The notes beneath the pieces are model-generated. The model was not told the origin of the DNA. It ran no database searches and saw nothing but the letters and a program-made list of their open reading frames with translations. A stretch of DNA of 64,000 nucleotides from Gautieria morchelliformis. Taxonomy: Eukaryota; Basidiomycota; Agaricomycetes; Gomphales; Gomphaceae. The position numbers and the translations under genes were made by a program. Shown in pieces: positions 1 through 10,659 of this stretch (positions are counted from its first letter, which is position 1; each line of letters opens with the position of its first letter). Where the stretch lies: positions 24,763-88,762 of the forward strand of contig WHVA01000472.1 in the NCBI GenBank assembly GCA_015179125.1, written 5' to 3'.

Positions 1-3000
1 GCAGCTGAGAGGCTCAGAGCTCAAGAACAGAATGGTGACATCCAGGCAAGGCTCACATATAGGGCACACAGGGATCCTAGGAGATATAATGTCCCAACTG
101 CAGATGAGATTGCAGTCGTTCTTCCTGGAGATGGCATCGACCCTGAACCTAGGGATATTATTGTCCAGCTCAGAGGTGGACCTTTCAGAAGGGTATTGGA
201 TACCAATGCAAACTATGCCTCTCTGCACTATGTCTTGCTCTTTCCCAAGGGAGAGTTGGGATGGGAACCAGGTATTCCTTATCATGAGCCAGAGCGTGCT
301 CGGCAGGCCAATCCCAATCCAAACAGACGGACACAGGTCACCCAAATACAGTACCATGCGTATCGTCTGTTCCAGAGAGCGAGAGAACCTACAACACTCC
401 TGCGTGGTGGCAAATTGTTCCAGCAGTACATTGTAGACTCCTGGGCTGCTGCAGAGCAAAGCAGACTGAGGTGGATCAGGGCCAATCAACACACTCTGCG
501 TGCTGAGCAGTATAACCAGATGGTAGATTCATATGGAGGCTTGGACAATGACATTGGAGATGCAAACAGCTTGGGTGTAAAAGTCATTCTGCCTGCGACA
601 TTTCAAGGGAGTACACGGGACATGAATCAAAACTGCCAGAACTCCCTGGCCATTGCAACAAAGAAGGGTCCCCCTGATTTATTTATTACCATGACTGCCA
701 ATCCAAAGTGGGATGAGATAGTGGCTGAGTTGCTCCCTGGACAAACTGCTCAGGACAGACCTGACCTGGTGTCGCGGGTGTTTCACCTCAAAAAGAAATA
801 CCTCATTGACTTGATCGTCAAGGACAAGATCTTTGGAGAAACTGTCGCTCGCGTTCACACTATTGAATTCCAGAAGAGGGGGCTCCCACACATGCACCTG
901 CTTACCTGGTTGGATAGGGAGTCCAAGGTCAAACATCCACATGAGGTGGATTCTATGATTTCAGCTGAGTTCCCTGATCCAGAGACACATCCTGTCCTCT
1001 ACCAGTTGGTCTGTGAGCTGATGACAGATGGTCCCTGTGGACAAATGAATCCAGATGCACCCTGCATGGAAAATGGCAAGTGCAAGAAAGGCTTCCCAAA
1101 GCCATTCTGTGAGGAGACCGTTGTGAATGTAGATGGATATCCAAAATATCGTCGTCGCAATGATGGAAGGCTGCACAATGTCAGAGGTCACATGCTGGAC
1201 AACAGATGGGTTGTGCCATACTCTGCTCTGCTCTTGCTCAAACTCCGGTGTCACATCAACCTTGAATTCACCTTCAGTGTGAGGTGCGTCAAGTATATCC
1301 AAAGTATCTATACAAGGGCCACGATCGGACCACGATGGAGTTCGGTGTCAACCATGATGAGATAAAGAAGTACCTGGACGCTCGCTATGTCAGTGCTCAT
1401 GAGGCCTGTTGGAGGTTGCTGGAGCGGGAAATCCACACCCAGGTGCCTGCAGTCATGGCACTGCCAGTCCATGAAAAAGACCAGCAATCAGTCATTTTCA
1501 ATCCTGATGCTGATCCGCTCACCATCATGAACAGGGTGGAGGGGTCAAAGACAGCGCTCATGGCTTACTTTGAGGCCAATGCTGCCTATCCTCATGCACG
1601 CGATGTGCTCTATGTGGATTTTCCTGAGCATTTTACCTGGAAAAAGAGGAAAGGGTATGGACACCACGTCAAAGGGGATATAGCATTGGACGCCTGCACT
1701 TTGCAAGCCCAAAATCAGGAGAGAGATTTTATTTGCGCACTCTCCTCACGGTGGTCAAGGGGGCCAGATCCTTTGAGGAGCTTAGGACGGTGGATGGCAT
1801 ACAATGTGCTACTTACAAGGAGGCCTGTCTTGCCAGGGGACTTCTGGAGGATGATCAGGAGTGGAGGTTGTGTCTCCAGGAAGCCAGTGGCATGAAAACA
1901 GGCGCTCAGCTCAGACATCTCTTTGCCACCATCCTTGGTCATTGCATTCCCTCACAGCCTGACAGACTATGGGACGCCTTCAAGGAGCACATATGTGATG
2001 ATCTCAGACATCGGCTCCAAGTCAGACACATTATCCAGGAGCCACAGGATGATCAGGTCTATGATTTTGGCCTCTTTCTCTTGGATAAACTCCTTCAGCG
2101 TAATGGAATGTCCTTGAGCAGCTTTAAAGATATGCCTCGGGTGGTAGGCGAGTGGGAGGTCCTGATTGGAAACAGGTTCATAGCTGAGCAGAGGGACTAT
2201 GACCCTGTTCAAGAGAGGCAGATGGCTGATGAGGAGGTTCCCAAGCTGAATGAGGGGCAAAGGTCTGCGCATGATCAGATATTACGGTCGGCACTGGACA
2301 TAGATGCTCAGGGGAAACCTAATGGACAAATGTTTTTCGTCACTGGATCAGGGGGCGCTGGGAAATCATTCACATGGAACACCCTAATCCACTCCTGTAG
2401 AGCGGAGAGTCTCATTGTGCTTGCTGTAGCCTCATCTGCAATGGCTGCACTTATCCTCACTAATGGGACAACCTCTCACAGCATGCTTGGAATTCCAATT
2501 CCTGTCCATGAGGGCTCTCTCTCCTCCATCAAAAAGAACTCTGACCAGGCTGATATGCTGAGACTGGCCAGGCTCATCATTTGGGATGAGGCTGCAATGC
2601 AGCATCGCCATGCCGTAGAGGCCATTGACAGGACACTGAGGGATTTCCTTGACCAGCCTGACAGACCCTTTGGTGGCATCACGGTCGCCTTTGGAGGTGA
2701 CTTTCAGCAGACTCTCCCAATTGTCCCTAAAGGCTCCAAGGAGGATATCGTGGGAGCTACCCTTCAGAAGTCATATCTGTGGCCAAGGATCAAGGTCCTC
2801 CATCTGACAGAGAACATGCGGGTGAGAAATGACCCTGACAGAGCCAGGTTTGCAGAATGGCTGCAGAATGTGGGTCAGGGAAAGGATCTCCCACTAGATC
2901 ATACCTTCTCACTCCCTCCTCACATGGTTTGTGGCCCTGGAATTGCAGAGCTGATCCAGGAAATATACCCTGGCATTGGCAATGCAATCCCTGCCCAGGA

Positions 3001-3637
3001 CAATTATTTTTTAGAGCGGGCCATCCTCTGTCCCAGAAATATTGAGGTCAATGAGATCAATTCCATGGTGTTGAGGCAGTTTCCAGGTGATGCTCAGGTC
3101 TTCCACTGTGCAGATTCTGTCAAGGAAACCGACTTTGCAGAGCAGTATCCTGTGGAGTATCTGAATTCCATAGAGATGGGCAGTCTTCCTCCTGCTCACT
3201 TGGAAGTCAAGCCTGGAGTGCCTCTGATGATGTTGCGCAATTTGGATAAGAAGCAAGGACTATGCAATGGGACAAGGTTGCGGTTGGTGAGGATGAGGAA
3301 TAGAGTGTTGGAGGTCAGGATCATCTCAGGTCCACGTGCAGGAAATACTGCTTTCATCCCCAGGATCACCATTTCACCATCAGAGGGGGAATTACCATTT
3401 GTGCTGCAGAGGAGACAGTTTCCAGTGCGTGTGGCATTTGCAATGACCATCAACAAGTCTCAGGGACAGTCTTTGGGTACGGTTGGGCTGGACCTGAGAT
3501 ATCCAGTGTTTGGACATGGTCAGTTGTATGTTGGTGTTTCAAGGGGAACAAGCTGGAACAAAGTGAAGGTCTTGCTTGAGGAGGGTTTGAACACAACCAA
3601 CATTGTATATAAAGATGTATTACTTAGAGCTCCTTGA
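1..3637 (+). pseudogene. Helitron RepHel (rolling-circle Rep plus Pif1-like helicase), 5' cut by window edge, frameshifted
   Basis: This is the transposase of a Helitron: an HUH-type Rep nuclease that nicks and joins single strands, fused to a superfamily 1B (Pif1-type) helicase. The frame is open from base 1, so the N-terminus lies outside the window. The Rep HUH motif reads GLPHMHLL (near 880-900). The helicase P-loop is GSGGAGKS near 2345-2370 instead of the usual GPGGTGKT, followed by a Walker B-like IIWDEAAM. The C-terminus SNIVYKEVLL-like block matches the intact copy at 4946-9829. The reading frame is broken at least twice when compared with that copy: about 1298-1306 in the Rep KYIHKY block, and about 1668-1680 beside a run of G. 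The three frame segments are 1-1365, 1284-1895 and 1733-3637. I call it a pseudogene. The altered P-loop also argues against activity. Confidence 0.9.
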
Positions 3638-3799
3638 TTTCTGATATCTACTTGATGCAAATTGATTGCTTTGATTTTCCCCAATGCACTTGACCTTACT
3701 GATATGTTAGACTTACCGATGTGTTAGACTTACTGATGCATTTGACCTTACCGAGGCGTTTGACTTGCACCCCCGCACGAAGCGCGGGTATCCACCTAG
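1..3799 (+). mobile_element. Helitron A, 3' portion with terminus
   Basis: This is the downstream part of a rolling-circle Helitron on the + strand. After the RepHel stop, 3640-3770 carries degenerate copies of an 18-bp motif, roughly GTTTGACCTTACCGAGGC. A GC-rich hairpin (about 3771-3788, loop ACGAA) and a CTAG end (3796-3799) follow. A 3' hairpin about 10 nt before CTRR is the family hallmark. The base after CTAG is the first T of another Helitron 5' end, not ordinary host DNA. The same 3' end occurs again at 11638-11760 on the other strand. Confidence 0.85.
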
Positions 3800-4817
3800 T
3801 CTAAGAGTTAAACGAGCATGGTGGGTGGTTGTGGGCGCCGCTTACAAATAATGTTACGTAAACATTAGGTCAGCAGAGCGAGCGGCGCAGCCGCGAGCCC
3901 TAGGCCCAGGCCCAGCCCAGACCGACCGGTCTCTGGGGCTTGCCGGTACACCGCTGGGTGACCTGGCAGACGCTGCGCAGCCGGTCCCCTCTGCCCTCCT
4001 TCTACCACCATCCCATCCCATCCCATCCCTCCCACCACCTGCATCCCTTCCATTAACATCCTATCTAGGTTCTTTCTGGTGAGTTTGATGCTACTGAAAC
4101 TGCCTTTTTATGTTGGTTATTTATAATTTCGCTTTTTTGGCCTTTTTTAGGCACTTTTCAAGTGATATTTGTCCTGTCACTGGTGCACTGAGTACCTGGG
4201 TGTTTCTGGTGAGTGTTATGCTGTTGTATCTGCCTTTTCCTGATGCTTATTGTGTTCTTATTTGCTATAATTTCGCTTTTTTGGCCTTTTTTAGGCACTT
4301 TTCAAGTGCCATTTGTCCTGTCACTGCTGCACTGAGTACCTGGGTGTTTCTGGTGAGTGTTATGCTATTGTATCTGCCCTTTCTTGATGCTTATTGTGTT
4401 CTTATTTGCTATAATTTCGCTTTTTTGGCCTTTTTTAGGCACTTTTCAAGTGACATTCTTCCTGTCACAGCTGCACTGAGTACCTGGGTGTTTCTGGTGA
4501 GTGTTATGCTATTGTATCTGCCTTTTCTTGATGCTTATTATCTTCTTATTTGCTATAATTTCGCTTTTTTGGCATTTTTTAAGCACTTTTCAAGTGACAT
4601 TCTTCCTGTCACTGCTGCACTTGCTACCTGGGTGTTTCTGGTGAGAGTTATGCTATTGTACCTGCCTTTTCTTGATGCTTATTGTGTTCTTATTTGCTAT
4701 AACTTTGCTTTGTTGGCATTTTGTAGGCACTTTTCAAGTGCATTTGTCCAGTCACTACTGCATACCCTACCTGGGTATTATCCCCTTTCTGGTACATTTT
4801 TGTAACTGTATCTGCTA
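3800..4817 (+). mobile_element. Helitron D, 5' end and leader fragment
   Basis: It begins TCTAAGAG directly after the CTAG of Helitron A. TC is the canonical Helitron 5' end. The first 120 bp match the 5' end of Helitron B read on the - strand from 11637: both hold GGTGGTTGTGGG, two copies of TTACGTAA or a close variant, and a GC-rich block ending GCAGCCGCGAGC. The fragment runs through a 144-bp tandem array. It stops at 4817, where the 3' end of Helitron B is inserted. No RepHel coding remains in this piece. Confidence 0.75.
4081..4795 (+). repeat. 144-bp tandem array with exon/intron-like units
   Basis: About five units are present. Successive GGTGAGT blocks end at 4210, 4354, 4498 and 4642 (exactly 144 bp apart), with a shorter first unit and a longer last one. 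Each unit holds a GTGAGT donor, an AT-rich stretch with CTATAAT, a pyrimidine tract and a TTTTTTAG acceptor, leaving a 58-nt exon-like segment (for example 4151-4208). Because 144 is divisible by three, a 231-codon frame stays open on the + strand. I read that frame as a by-product of the period, not a gene. Confidence 0.85.
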
Positions 4818-4945
4818 CTAGCCAATAGACCCATGCTTCGCACCGGGTTATTTAGGGTTAACATTGCACATGGTTAGTTAATAGAATCAAAGAATTATTT
4901 GGTGAAATGCAACTACATACATTAAATACAAATGGAAATACATAT

Positions 4946-7900
4946 TTAATCAGGCTTCAGCAACACTTCTTTGTATACAATATTAGAAGTTTTGTTCCCC
5001 TCCCCTAAAAGAATATGGACTCTGTTCCAATTAGTGCCTCTTGACACTGCAACATACAACTGTCCATGTGAAAATACCACGTATCGCAAGTCTATGCCTA
5101 CCGTGCCAAGAGACTGCCCTTGAGACTTGTTGATAGTCATGGCAAAGGCCAGCCTGACAGGAAACTGGCGACGCTGGAGCTCAAATGGCAATTGGTCTGA
5201 GGTGGGTGTCACTGTAATCCTAGGGATAAATGCAGTCTCTCCTGAAAATGGTCCTGAAATGATCCTCACAAAGAGTACCCTGTTGGTCATATTGATGAGA
5301 CGCAACCTTGTACCATTGCAGAGTCCACGACCAAGGTCAATATTCTGAAGAAGCATGAGTACCACTCCAGGTTTAAGCCTGAGTTGAGATGGTGGAAGCC
5401 CACCCATGTTGAGTGAGTTGAGATACTCCACAGGATACACATTGCCATCTTCATTTCCTTTGACTGAGTCTGCACTGGGATAGAGACGCTCCTCCCCAGG
5501 GAATACATTGAGCACCTCAGCATTAATCTCATCCATTTCCATATTGCGAGGGCAAAGGATGGCACGTTCCAAAAAGTATTTGTCTTGGAGTGCCTCCCCA
5601 GTACCAATGTTAGGATAGATAGCTGCAATGAGATCTGACACCTGTGGTCCACAGATCATGTGCTGAGGAAGTGTGAATGAATTGTCCAAAGGGAGATCCT
5701 TTCCCTGACCAACATCAGAGAGCCACTGAGCAAATTGTTCACTCTGGGGATCATGAGGGTCGACTGGCATATTTTGAGTAAGATGGAGGACCTTGACATG
5801 ATGCCACAAAGGAGATCTTTGGATAGAAGCACCCACGATCTCCTCCTTGTTACCTCGAGGAACGACAGGCAGAGTTTGCTGGAAATCTCCACCCCAAGCC
5901 ACAGTAATACCACCAAATGGACGATCTGGACGCTCTAGGACATCCCTGCAGGTTCTGTCGACAGCTTCAACTACATGACGATGCTGCATAGGCACCTCAT
6001 CCCATATGATCAAATGGACCTGCTTGAGAAGTTCTGCCAATGGTGAGCCTCTTTTGATGTCACATAGAGAACCCTCATGAATCAGAATTGGAATCTTGAG
6101 CATAGCATGTGATGTTCTGCCCCCAATCAGAAGCAATGCTGCAATTCCTGAAGATGCAATGCATAGGACAATAAGACCCCTTCCTCTGATAGAATGAGCC
6201 AGGGTGTTCCAGGTAAAAGTTTTGCCTGTACCACCAGGGCCATTGACAAAGAACAGAAGACCCTCTCCATTTATGGCTGAATGGAGGATCTCATCATGGA
6301 CACGCCTCTGTTCTGCATTAAGCTTGTCAATATTGGTGGCGGCTTTTTCCAGCTCTGTAGCTGGGTCATAGTCCCGCTGCTCAGCTATCCAACGGTTCCC
6401 TACCAATCCCTCCCAGTGCCCCATTATCTGTGGCATATCTGGGAACTCATCCAGAGACTTCCCCCCCTGACGTATGATCTTGTCAATGAGAAAGAGACCA
6501 AAGTCATAGATTTGATCATTGGTAGGATGGTGAATGCCATGCCTATTTTGAAGCTGATACTCCAGGTCATCACAGATACGCTCCTGAAACTCCTCCCAGA
6601 TTTGAGCAGGCCGAGCAGGGTTACACCGAAGGAGAATAGTGACAAATAACCTCCTGAGCTGGAAACCTGTTTGTATATGTGCAGCCTCCTGAAGACACTG
6701 TGTCCACTCTGAATCATCTTCTAACAGGCCCCTTTCCAGGCATGCAGCCTTGTAAGTAGGACAAAGGTCACCATCAAATGATCTAAGCTCCTCAAATGAC
6801 GTTGCACCTCTGACAACTGTAAGGAGGGTTCGCAAGAAAAAGCGCTCTCCAGAGGCTGGACTTGCAAAATGAAGGCGACCGAGACTGAAACCCCGCTGGC
6901 GAGGTTGCCACCGCTTGGCTTGCTTTTTCCAAACATAGTGCTCAGGAAATTCCACATAGAGTAGTTCACGTGCCTCAGGATATCTGTTATTGGCTTCAAA
7001 ATAGGCCATGAGGATGGTCTTAGCATCCTCTGCCGTCTGCAAAGCCATGCCTGGATCGATATGAGGATCAAATATCACATTGTGCTGCCCTGGCAAATGG
7101 ACTGGAAGTGCCATGACAGGAGGGACCTGAACATGCATTTTATATTCCAGCAGTCTCCAAGCACCTTCATGTGAGCTGACATAGCGTGCATCGAGGTACT
7201 GTTTAACCTCATCCCTCTCCTTATTAATGGTCATTGTGGTCCTGTCAGGCCCCTTGTACATATACTTGTGAATGTACTTGATAGAGCGCACATTGAAAGT
7301 GGGTTCCACATTAATATGGCATTCAAATTCCAAGAGGAGGGTGGGACAATAGGGAACCACGTCGCGGTTGTCCATGATGTTGCCTCTGACATTATGCTGT
7401 CTGCCATCATTAGGACGGCGATACTGTGGATAGCCATCTTCAGTGACAGATGTCACCTCACGAAATTCCTTTGGGAAATGTTTGGAACACTTGCCCTCTG
7501 TCATGCAAGAAGCCCGAGGACCCGCTTGTCCACAGGGGCCATGAGTCATTAGATCACAAACTAATTTGTAGAGCCTTGGATGCTCTTGCTGATCAGGAAA
7601 GACAGCCCAAACCAAAGCATCCACAGCTTCCGGTGTCCTGATCTTATCCTCCTCTTTAAACCATATAAGAAGGTGCATATGAGGGAGCCCCCGCTTCTGG
7701 AATTCGATCACATGGACACGTGCAACTGTGCGACCAAGGATACCATCCTTCATGATATGTTTGATCAATTGCTCCTTCTTGAGATGAAAAACCCTTGCAA
7801 CCAAGTCAGGACGATCACTTGGAGTCTGGCCTGGCTTGAGAGCATCTTTGATTTCTTTCCACTGGGGGTTTGCTGTCATTGTCACAAAGACATCTGCTGG

Positions 7901-9829
7901 ACCATGCTTCCTAGTGATTGCCATTGAATTTTGAAAATTCTTGTTCATATCCCTGGCGCTCCCAGTAAATGTAGCAGGCAAGATGACCTTTTGTCCCAAG
8001 TTAGCTGGATTGGCCTGATTGTCCTCAGGTCCAAATGTATCAATCATCTGATTGTAGACCTCAGCTCGCAGCTCATGTTGATGGTATTTGATCCAATTTA
8101 GCTTCTGCTGTTCAGTCGCTGCCCAAGCATCCACAATGTATTGCTGAAAGAGCTTGCCAGCCAGGAAGAGAGTTTCAGCTTCACCCTCCCTTGGAAAAAG
8201 ACGATAACGATAGTATTTTGACATGGTCACACGCCTGTCACTTGAAGGGTCCTCCTCCTCCTCCCCCTCCTGGCCTTGTCGTGGAAGAGCTTGGTCTATC
8301 CGTGGAATGTCCCAATCCCAGCCTGATTCACCTCTGGGAAAGAGAAGGACATAGTGTAGTGGTGCATACAAAGCATGTTCGGCCTGAATTCGTCGCAGTT
8401 CTCCACCTCTAAGCTGAATGACAATGTCTCTAGTGCCTCCAGGCACACCTTCTCCAGGGAGCACAATGGCAATCTCATCCGCTGTAGGAATATTATATCT
8501 TCTCTGGTCTGTATGTGCTCTGTAGGTGAGTCTGGCCTCCACAGTCAACCTATCTGGCTGGTTCCTAAGCCTTTCCATCGCCTGCTGATAGATTGGAACC
8601 AATGGATTGTGAGCCTGCATCATTTCCTGGAGGTCACTTAAAACATCTGAATCCAAAGGATCAAAACTGTTATTGGCCTCCCTACGTCGCAAAGCCTCTG
8701 CTGGATCATAAAAGTAGAGCTGCGCATAGCTGGGTGGCCTATCCTGACCCTGAGTAGGAAGAAGAGCGCCATGAATATGATAGAGGCCTCCCTGAATTTT
8801 GAAGACATATGGCCCAGGTCTATTCACAACATTTTCATCTATGTTCACTCCCACAGAGACAAATGCCAGTGCAGCATTATAGTTCCGAATCTTTTCCCTA
8901 AACTGTTTTCCACGCCTGTCTTGGCTGGCCAAAAGAGTCTTTAGTGGTTCTGGAGGTTCCATCAACAATTCAAGGTGTATCTGGCCCTTTGAGCAACATA
9001 TACCAAATTTGGGCTCAGCAATGGTAGAGTCGGCCAGACGCTCTGCCTTCCAATGCCATGCTTTACATTTTGGACATTTGTCATCCATAGCACCAAGGTC
9101 ATGAGGTGCAATCTGTTGTTCAATCAAAGGGCGACGTGCTAGTGGAAGGTTTCTTAAAGGCATTGGTGGAGGCGGTGGAAGTGGAGGGGGCTGAGGAGCA
9201 GCAGGTGGATGCAGAGGGTGTGGAGGCACAGGGGGCACAGGGGCAACAGGAGGCACAGGTTGTTGTGGAGCAGGCTGATGAGGCAGTGGAAGTGGAGGGG
9301 CCCGAGGATGAGCAGGTGGATGTGGAGGCTGTGGAAGCACAGGTCGTTGTGGTGCAGGCTGCTGTTGGAGTGGCATTTGATCTGGGAGAGGTTCAGGGTT
9401 TGGATTCAATGCCTGAGCACGTCGTCGTGGCCGTCCTCGTTGTGGCAGAGGCATAGGATTGAGATTAGCAGCCTGGGCCCGCAACAGAGCTACAGCTGCA
9501 GAGCCTATAGGGACAGGAGGAGGAGGTGCTGCCTGGGCCTGTCTTTGACGCACAGGTGCAAGAGGCATATCAGCTAACTGTTCTTGTATGGCACGTACAG
9601 CATCCCGAGGACTTAGATCAGGTGGAATGGCATTTGAAGGTCCAGCCACAGGAGGCCAAGGAATTGCATTGTCCTGAGGGAGTAGAGGTCGAGGAAATGG
9701 CTGAGGAGGTGGAGGGTCAGGATTTCGAAGACGTTCTTGAGCTGCAGCAAGAACCCTCTCCCGACGACGCACAGAAGGGGACGTCATTGGCAACCGACGC
9801 TGACGCTCCAGAGCATGCTCCTCCTGCAT
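4946..9829 (-). CDS. Helitron RepHel helicase-nuclease, intact
   Basis: A single ORF of 1627 codons encodes the Helitron replication initiator and helicase. Residues about 1-260 are proline- and glutamine-rich and probably disordered. A cysteine-containing block follows, with CPKCKAWHW and FGICCSKG, as in other Helitron proteins. The Rep HUH motif is GLPHMHLL, with YMYKGPDRTT nearby. The helicase carries P-loop GPGGTGKT, Walker B IIWDEVPM, GGDFQQTLPVVP and the C-terminal MTINKSQGQSLGTVG block typical of Pif1 helicases. No frameshift or stop is present. I took the ATG at 9829. A GTGAGTATCC donor-like site lies upstream near 9912, so a spliced 5' UTR or an extra N-terminal exon is possible. It is the intact relative of the broken copy at 1-3637. 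Confidence 0.93.
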   Translation of the reverse strand: MQEEHALERQRRLPMTSPSVRRRERVLAAAQERLRNPDPPPPQPFPRPLLPQDNAIPWPPVAGPSNAIPPDLSPRDAVRAIQEQLADMPLAPVRQRQAQAAPPPPVPIGSAAVALLRAQAANLNPMPLPQRGRPRRRAQALNPNPEPLPDQMPLQQQPAPQRPVLPQPPHPPAHPRAPPLPLPHQPAPQQPVPPVAPVPPVPPHPLHPPAAPQPPPLPPPPPMPLRNLPLARRPLIEQQIAPHDLGAMDDKCPKCKAWHWKAERLADSTIAEPKFGICCSKGQIHLELLMEPPEPLKTLLASQDRRGKQFREKIRNYNAALAFVSVGVNIDENVVNRPGPYVFKIQGGLYHIHGALLPTQGQDRPPSYAQLYFYDPAEALRRREANNSFDPLDSDVLSDLQEMMQAHNPLVPIYQQAMERLRNQPDRLTVEARLTYRAHTDQRRYNIPTADEIAIVLPGEGVPGGTRDIVIQLRGGELRRIQAEHALYAPLHYVLLFPRGESGWDWDIPRIDQALPRQGQEGEEEEDPSSDRRVTMSKYYRYRLFPREGEAETLFLAGKLFQQYIVDAWAATEQQKLNWIKYHQHELRAEVYNQMIDTFGPEDNQANPANLGQKVILPATFTGSARDMNKNFQNSMAITRKHGPADVFVTMTANPQWKEIKDALKPGQTPSDRPDLVARVFHLKKEQLIKHIMKDGILGRTVARVHVIEFQKRGLPHMHLLIWFKEEDKIRTPEAVDALVWAVFPDQQEHPRLYKLVCDLMTHGPCGQAGPRASCMTEGKCSKHFPKEFREVTSVTEDGYPQYRRPNDGRQHNVRGNIMDNRDVVPYCPTLLLEFECHINVEPTFNVRSIKYIHKYMYKGPDRTTMTINKERDEVKQYLDARYVSSHEGAWRLLEYKMHVQVPPVMALPVHLPGQHNVIFDPHIDPGMALQTAEDAKTILMAYFEANNRYPEARELLYVEFPEHYVWKKQAKRWQPRQRGFSLGRLHFASPASGERFFLRTLLTVVRGATSFEELRSFDGDLCPTYKAACLERGLLEDDSEWTQCLQEAAHIQTGFQLRRLFVTILLRCNPARPAQIWEEFQERICDDLEYQLQNRHGIHHPTNDQIYDFGLFLIDKIIRQGGKSLDEFPDMPQIMGHWEGLVGNRWIAEQRDYDPATELEKAATNIDKLNAEQRRVHDEILHSAINGEGLLFFVNGPGGTGKTFTWNTLAHSIRGRGLIVLCIASSGIAALLLIGGRTSHAMLKIPILIHEGSLCDIKRGSPLAELLKQVHLIIWDEVPMQHRHVVEAVDRTCRDVLERPDRPFGGITVAWGGDFQQTLPVVPRGNKEEIVGASIQRSPLWHHVKVLHLTQNMPVDPHDPQSEQFAQWLSDVGQGKDLPLDNSFTLPQHMICGPQVSDLIAAIYPNIGTGEALQDKYFLERAILCPRNMEMDEINAEVLNVFPGEERLYPSADSVKGNEDGNVYPVEYLNSLNMGGLPPSQLRLKPGVVLMLLQNIDLGRGLCNGTRLRLINMTNRVLFVRIISGPFSGETAFIPRITVTPTSDQLPFELQRRQFPVRLAFAMTINKSQGQSLGTVGIDLRYVVFSHGQLYVAVSRGTNWNRVHILLGEGNKTSNIVYKEVLLKPD

Positions 9830-9965
9830 ATCACGCTCTGGTGTAGAGGGTTCCCTTAGATTACAGTCAGTTTCAAATCAAGCCAAAATATATATATATA
9901 AAGGATACTCACATTTTCACAATGACTGTAGCTCACGACCAACAATAGGGGATACCAGGGAGGCA

Positions 9966-10258
9966 GTCAATGTCCACCTAAACCGTCTAAATCCAATGTG
10001 TGCCACCAAACCAATCCCAGTTCACAGACCACACTGGCTAACAGAGTTGTAACTCTAGCCAGAATCAAACTGCAATGCAAGCTCCCAGTGCACAATCCAA
10101 CCAACCAAACACCCAACCAAACAAATCCACTACAGATACCAGCAAGATGGTCAATGTCCACTTAAACCGCCTAACTCCAATGTGCACCACCAAACCAATC
10201 CTAGTCCACAGACCACACTGGAGTTGTAACTCTGGCCAGAATCAAACTGCAATGCAGT
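9966..10258. repeat. Imperfect tandem duplication in the Helitron B leader
   Basis: About 110 bp starting at 9966 (GTCAATGTCCACCTAAACCG) recurs from 10150 with a few substitutions and a small deletion, an offset of about 184 bp. It lies in the non-coding leader upstream of RepHel. The rest of 9830-10650 shows a TATATATATA run near 9892 and no convincing gene. Confidence 0.75.
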
Positions 10259-10659
10259 AGAGTATGCCAGTCCACGATACAACCAACTGACCACACGAAC
10301 TGCTCTAGGAAGGTCAGAGATTAGCACAGCACAGAGCACGCCAAAAACCAAGGAGAAAATCTAAAACAACAGCTTGAAAATCCAACATATGCATTGCAAA
10401 ACCTTACCAAATAGCTGCAGGGCTTGACTGAAAGAAATAGCAAATCAGTCAGGGACCAAGCCCAAATAGGCCCCAAAAAGGCAAAGTTCCATAAGAATAA
10501 GACCATACCTAAGGAATGACAGACTGAAGAACAAATCTGGGATAAAGAAGTCAAATTGTGGCTGAAAAAGCGATATAAAACAACAAAAAATACCAGAAGG
10601 AAACAACTATAATTACCAGAGGGATTGCAGATATATAAATACTTAAAATAGCAAATACA

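Noticed and set aside
4081-4795. Possible CRISPR-like array
   Set aside because: The units are whole 144-bp tandem repeats without spacers, in a eukaryotic genome.
4110-4805. 231-codon hydrophobic frame on the + strand resembling a multi-pass membrane protein
   Set aside because: It is produced by a 144-bp tandem repeat whose length is divisible by three. It lacks independent conservation and crosses intron-like signals.
9106-9846. Val/Glu-rich ORFs on the + strand
   Set aside because: They are antisense shadows of the proline-rich RepHel N-terminus.
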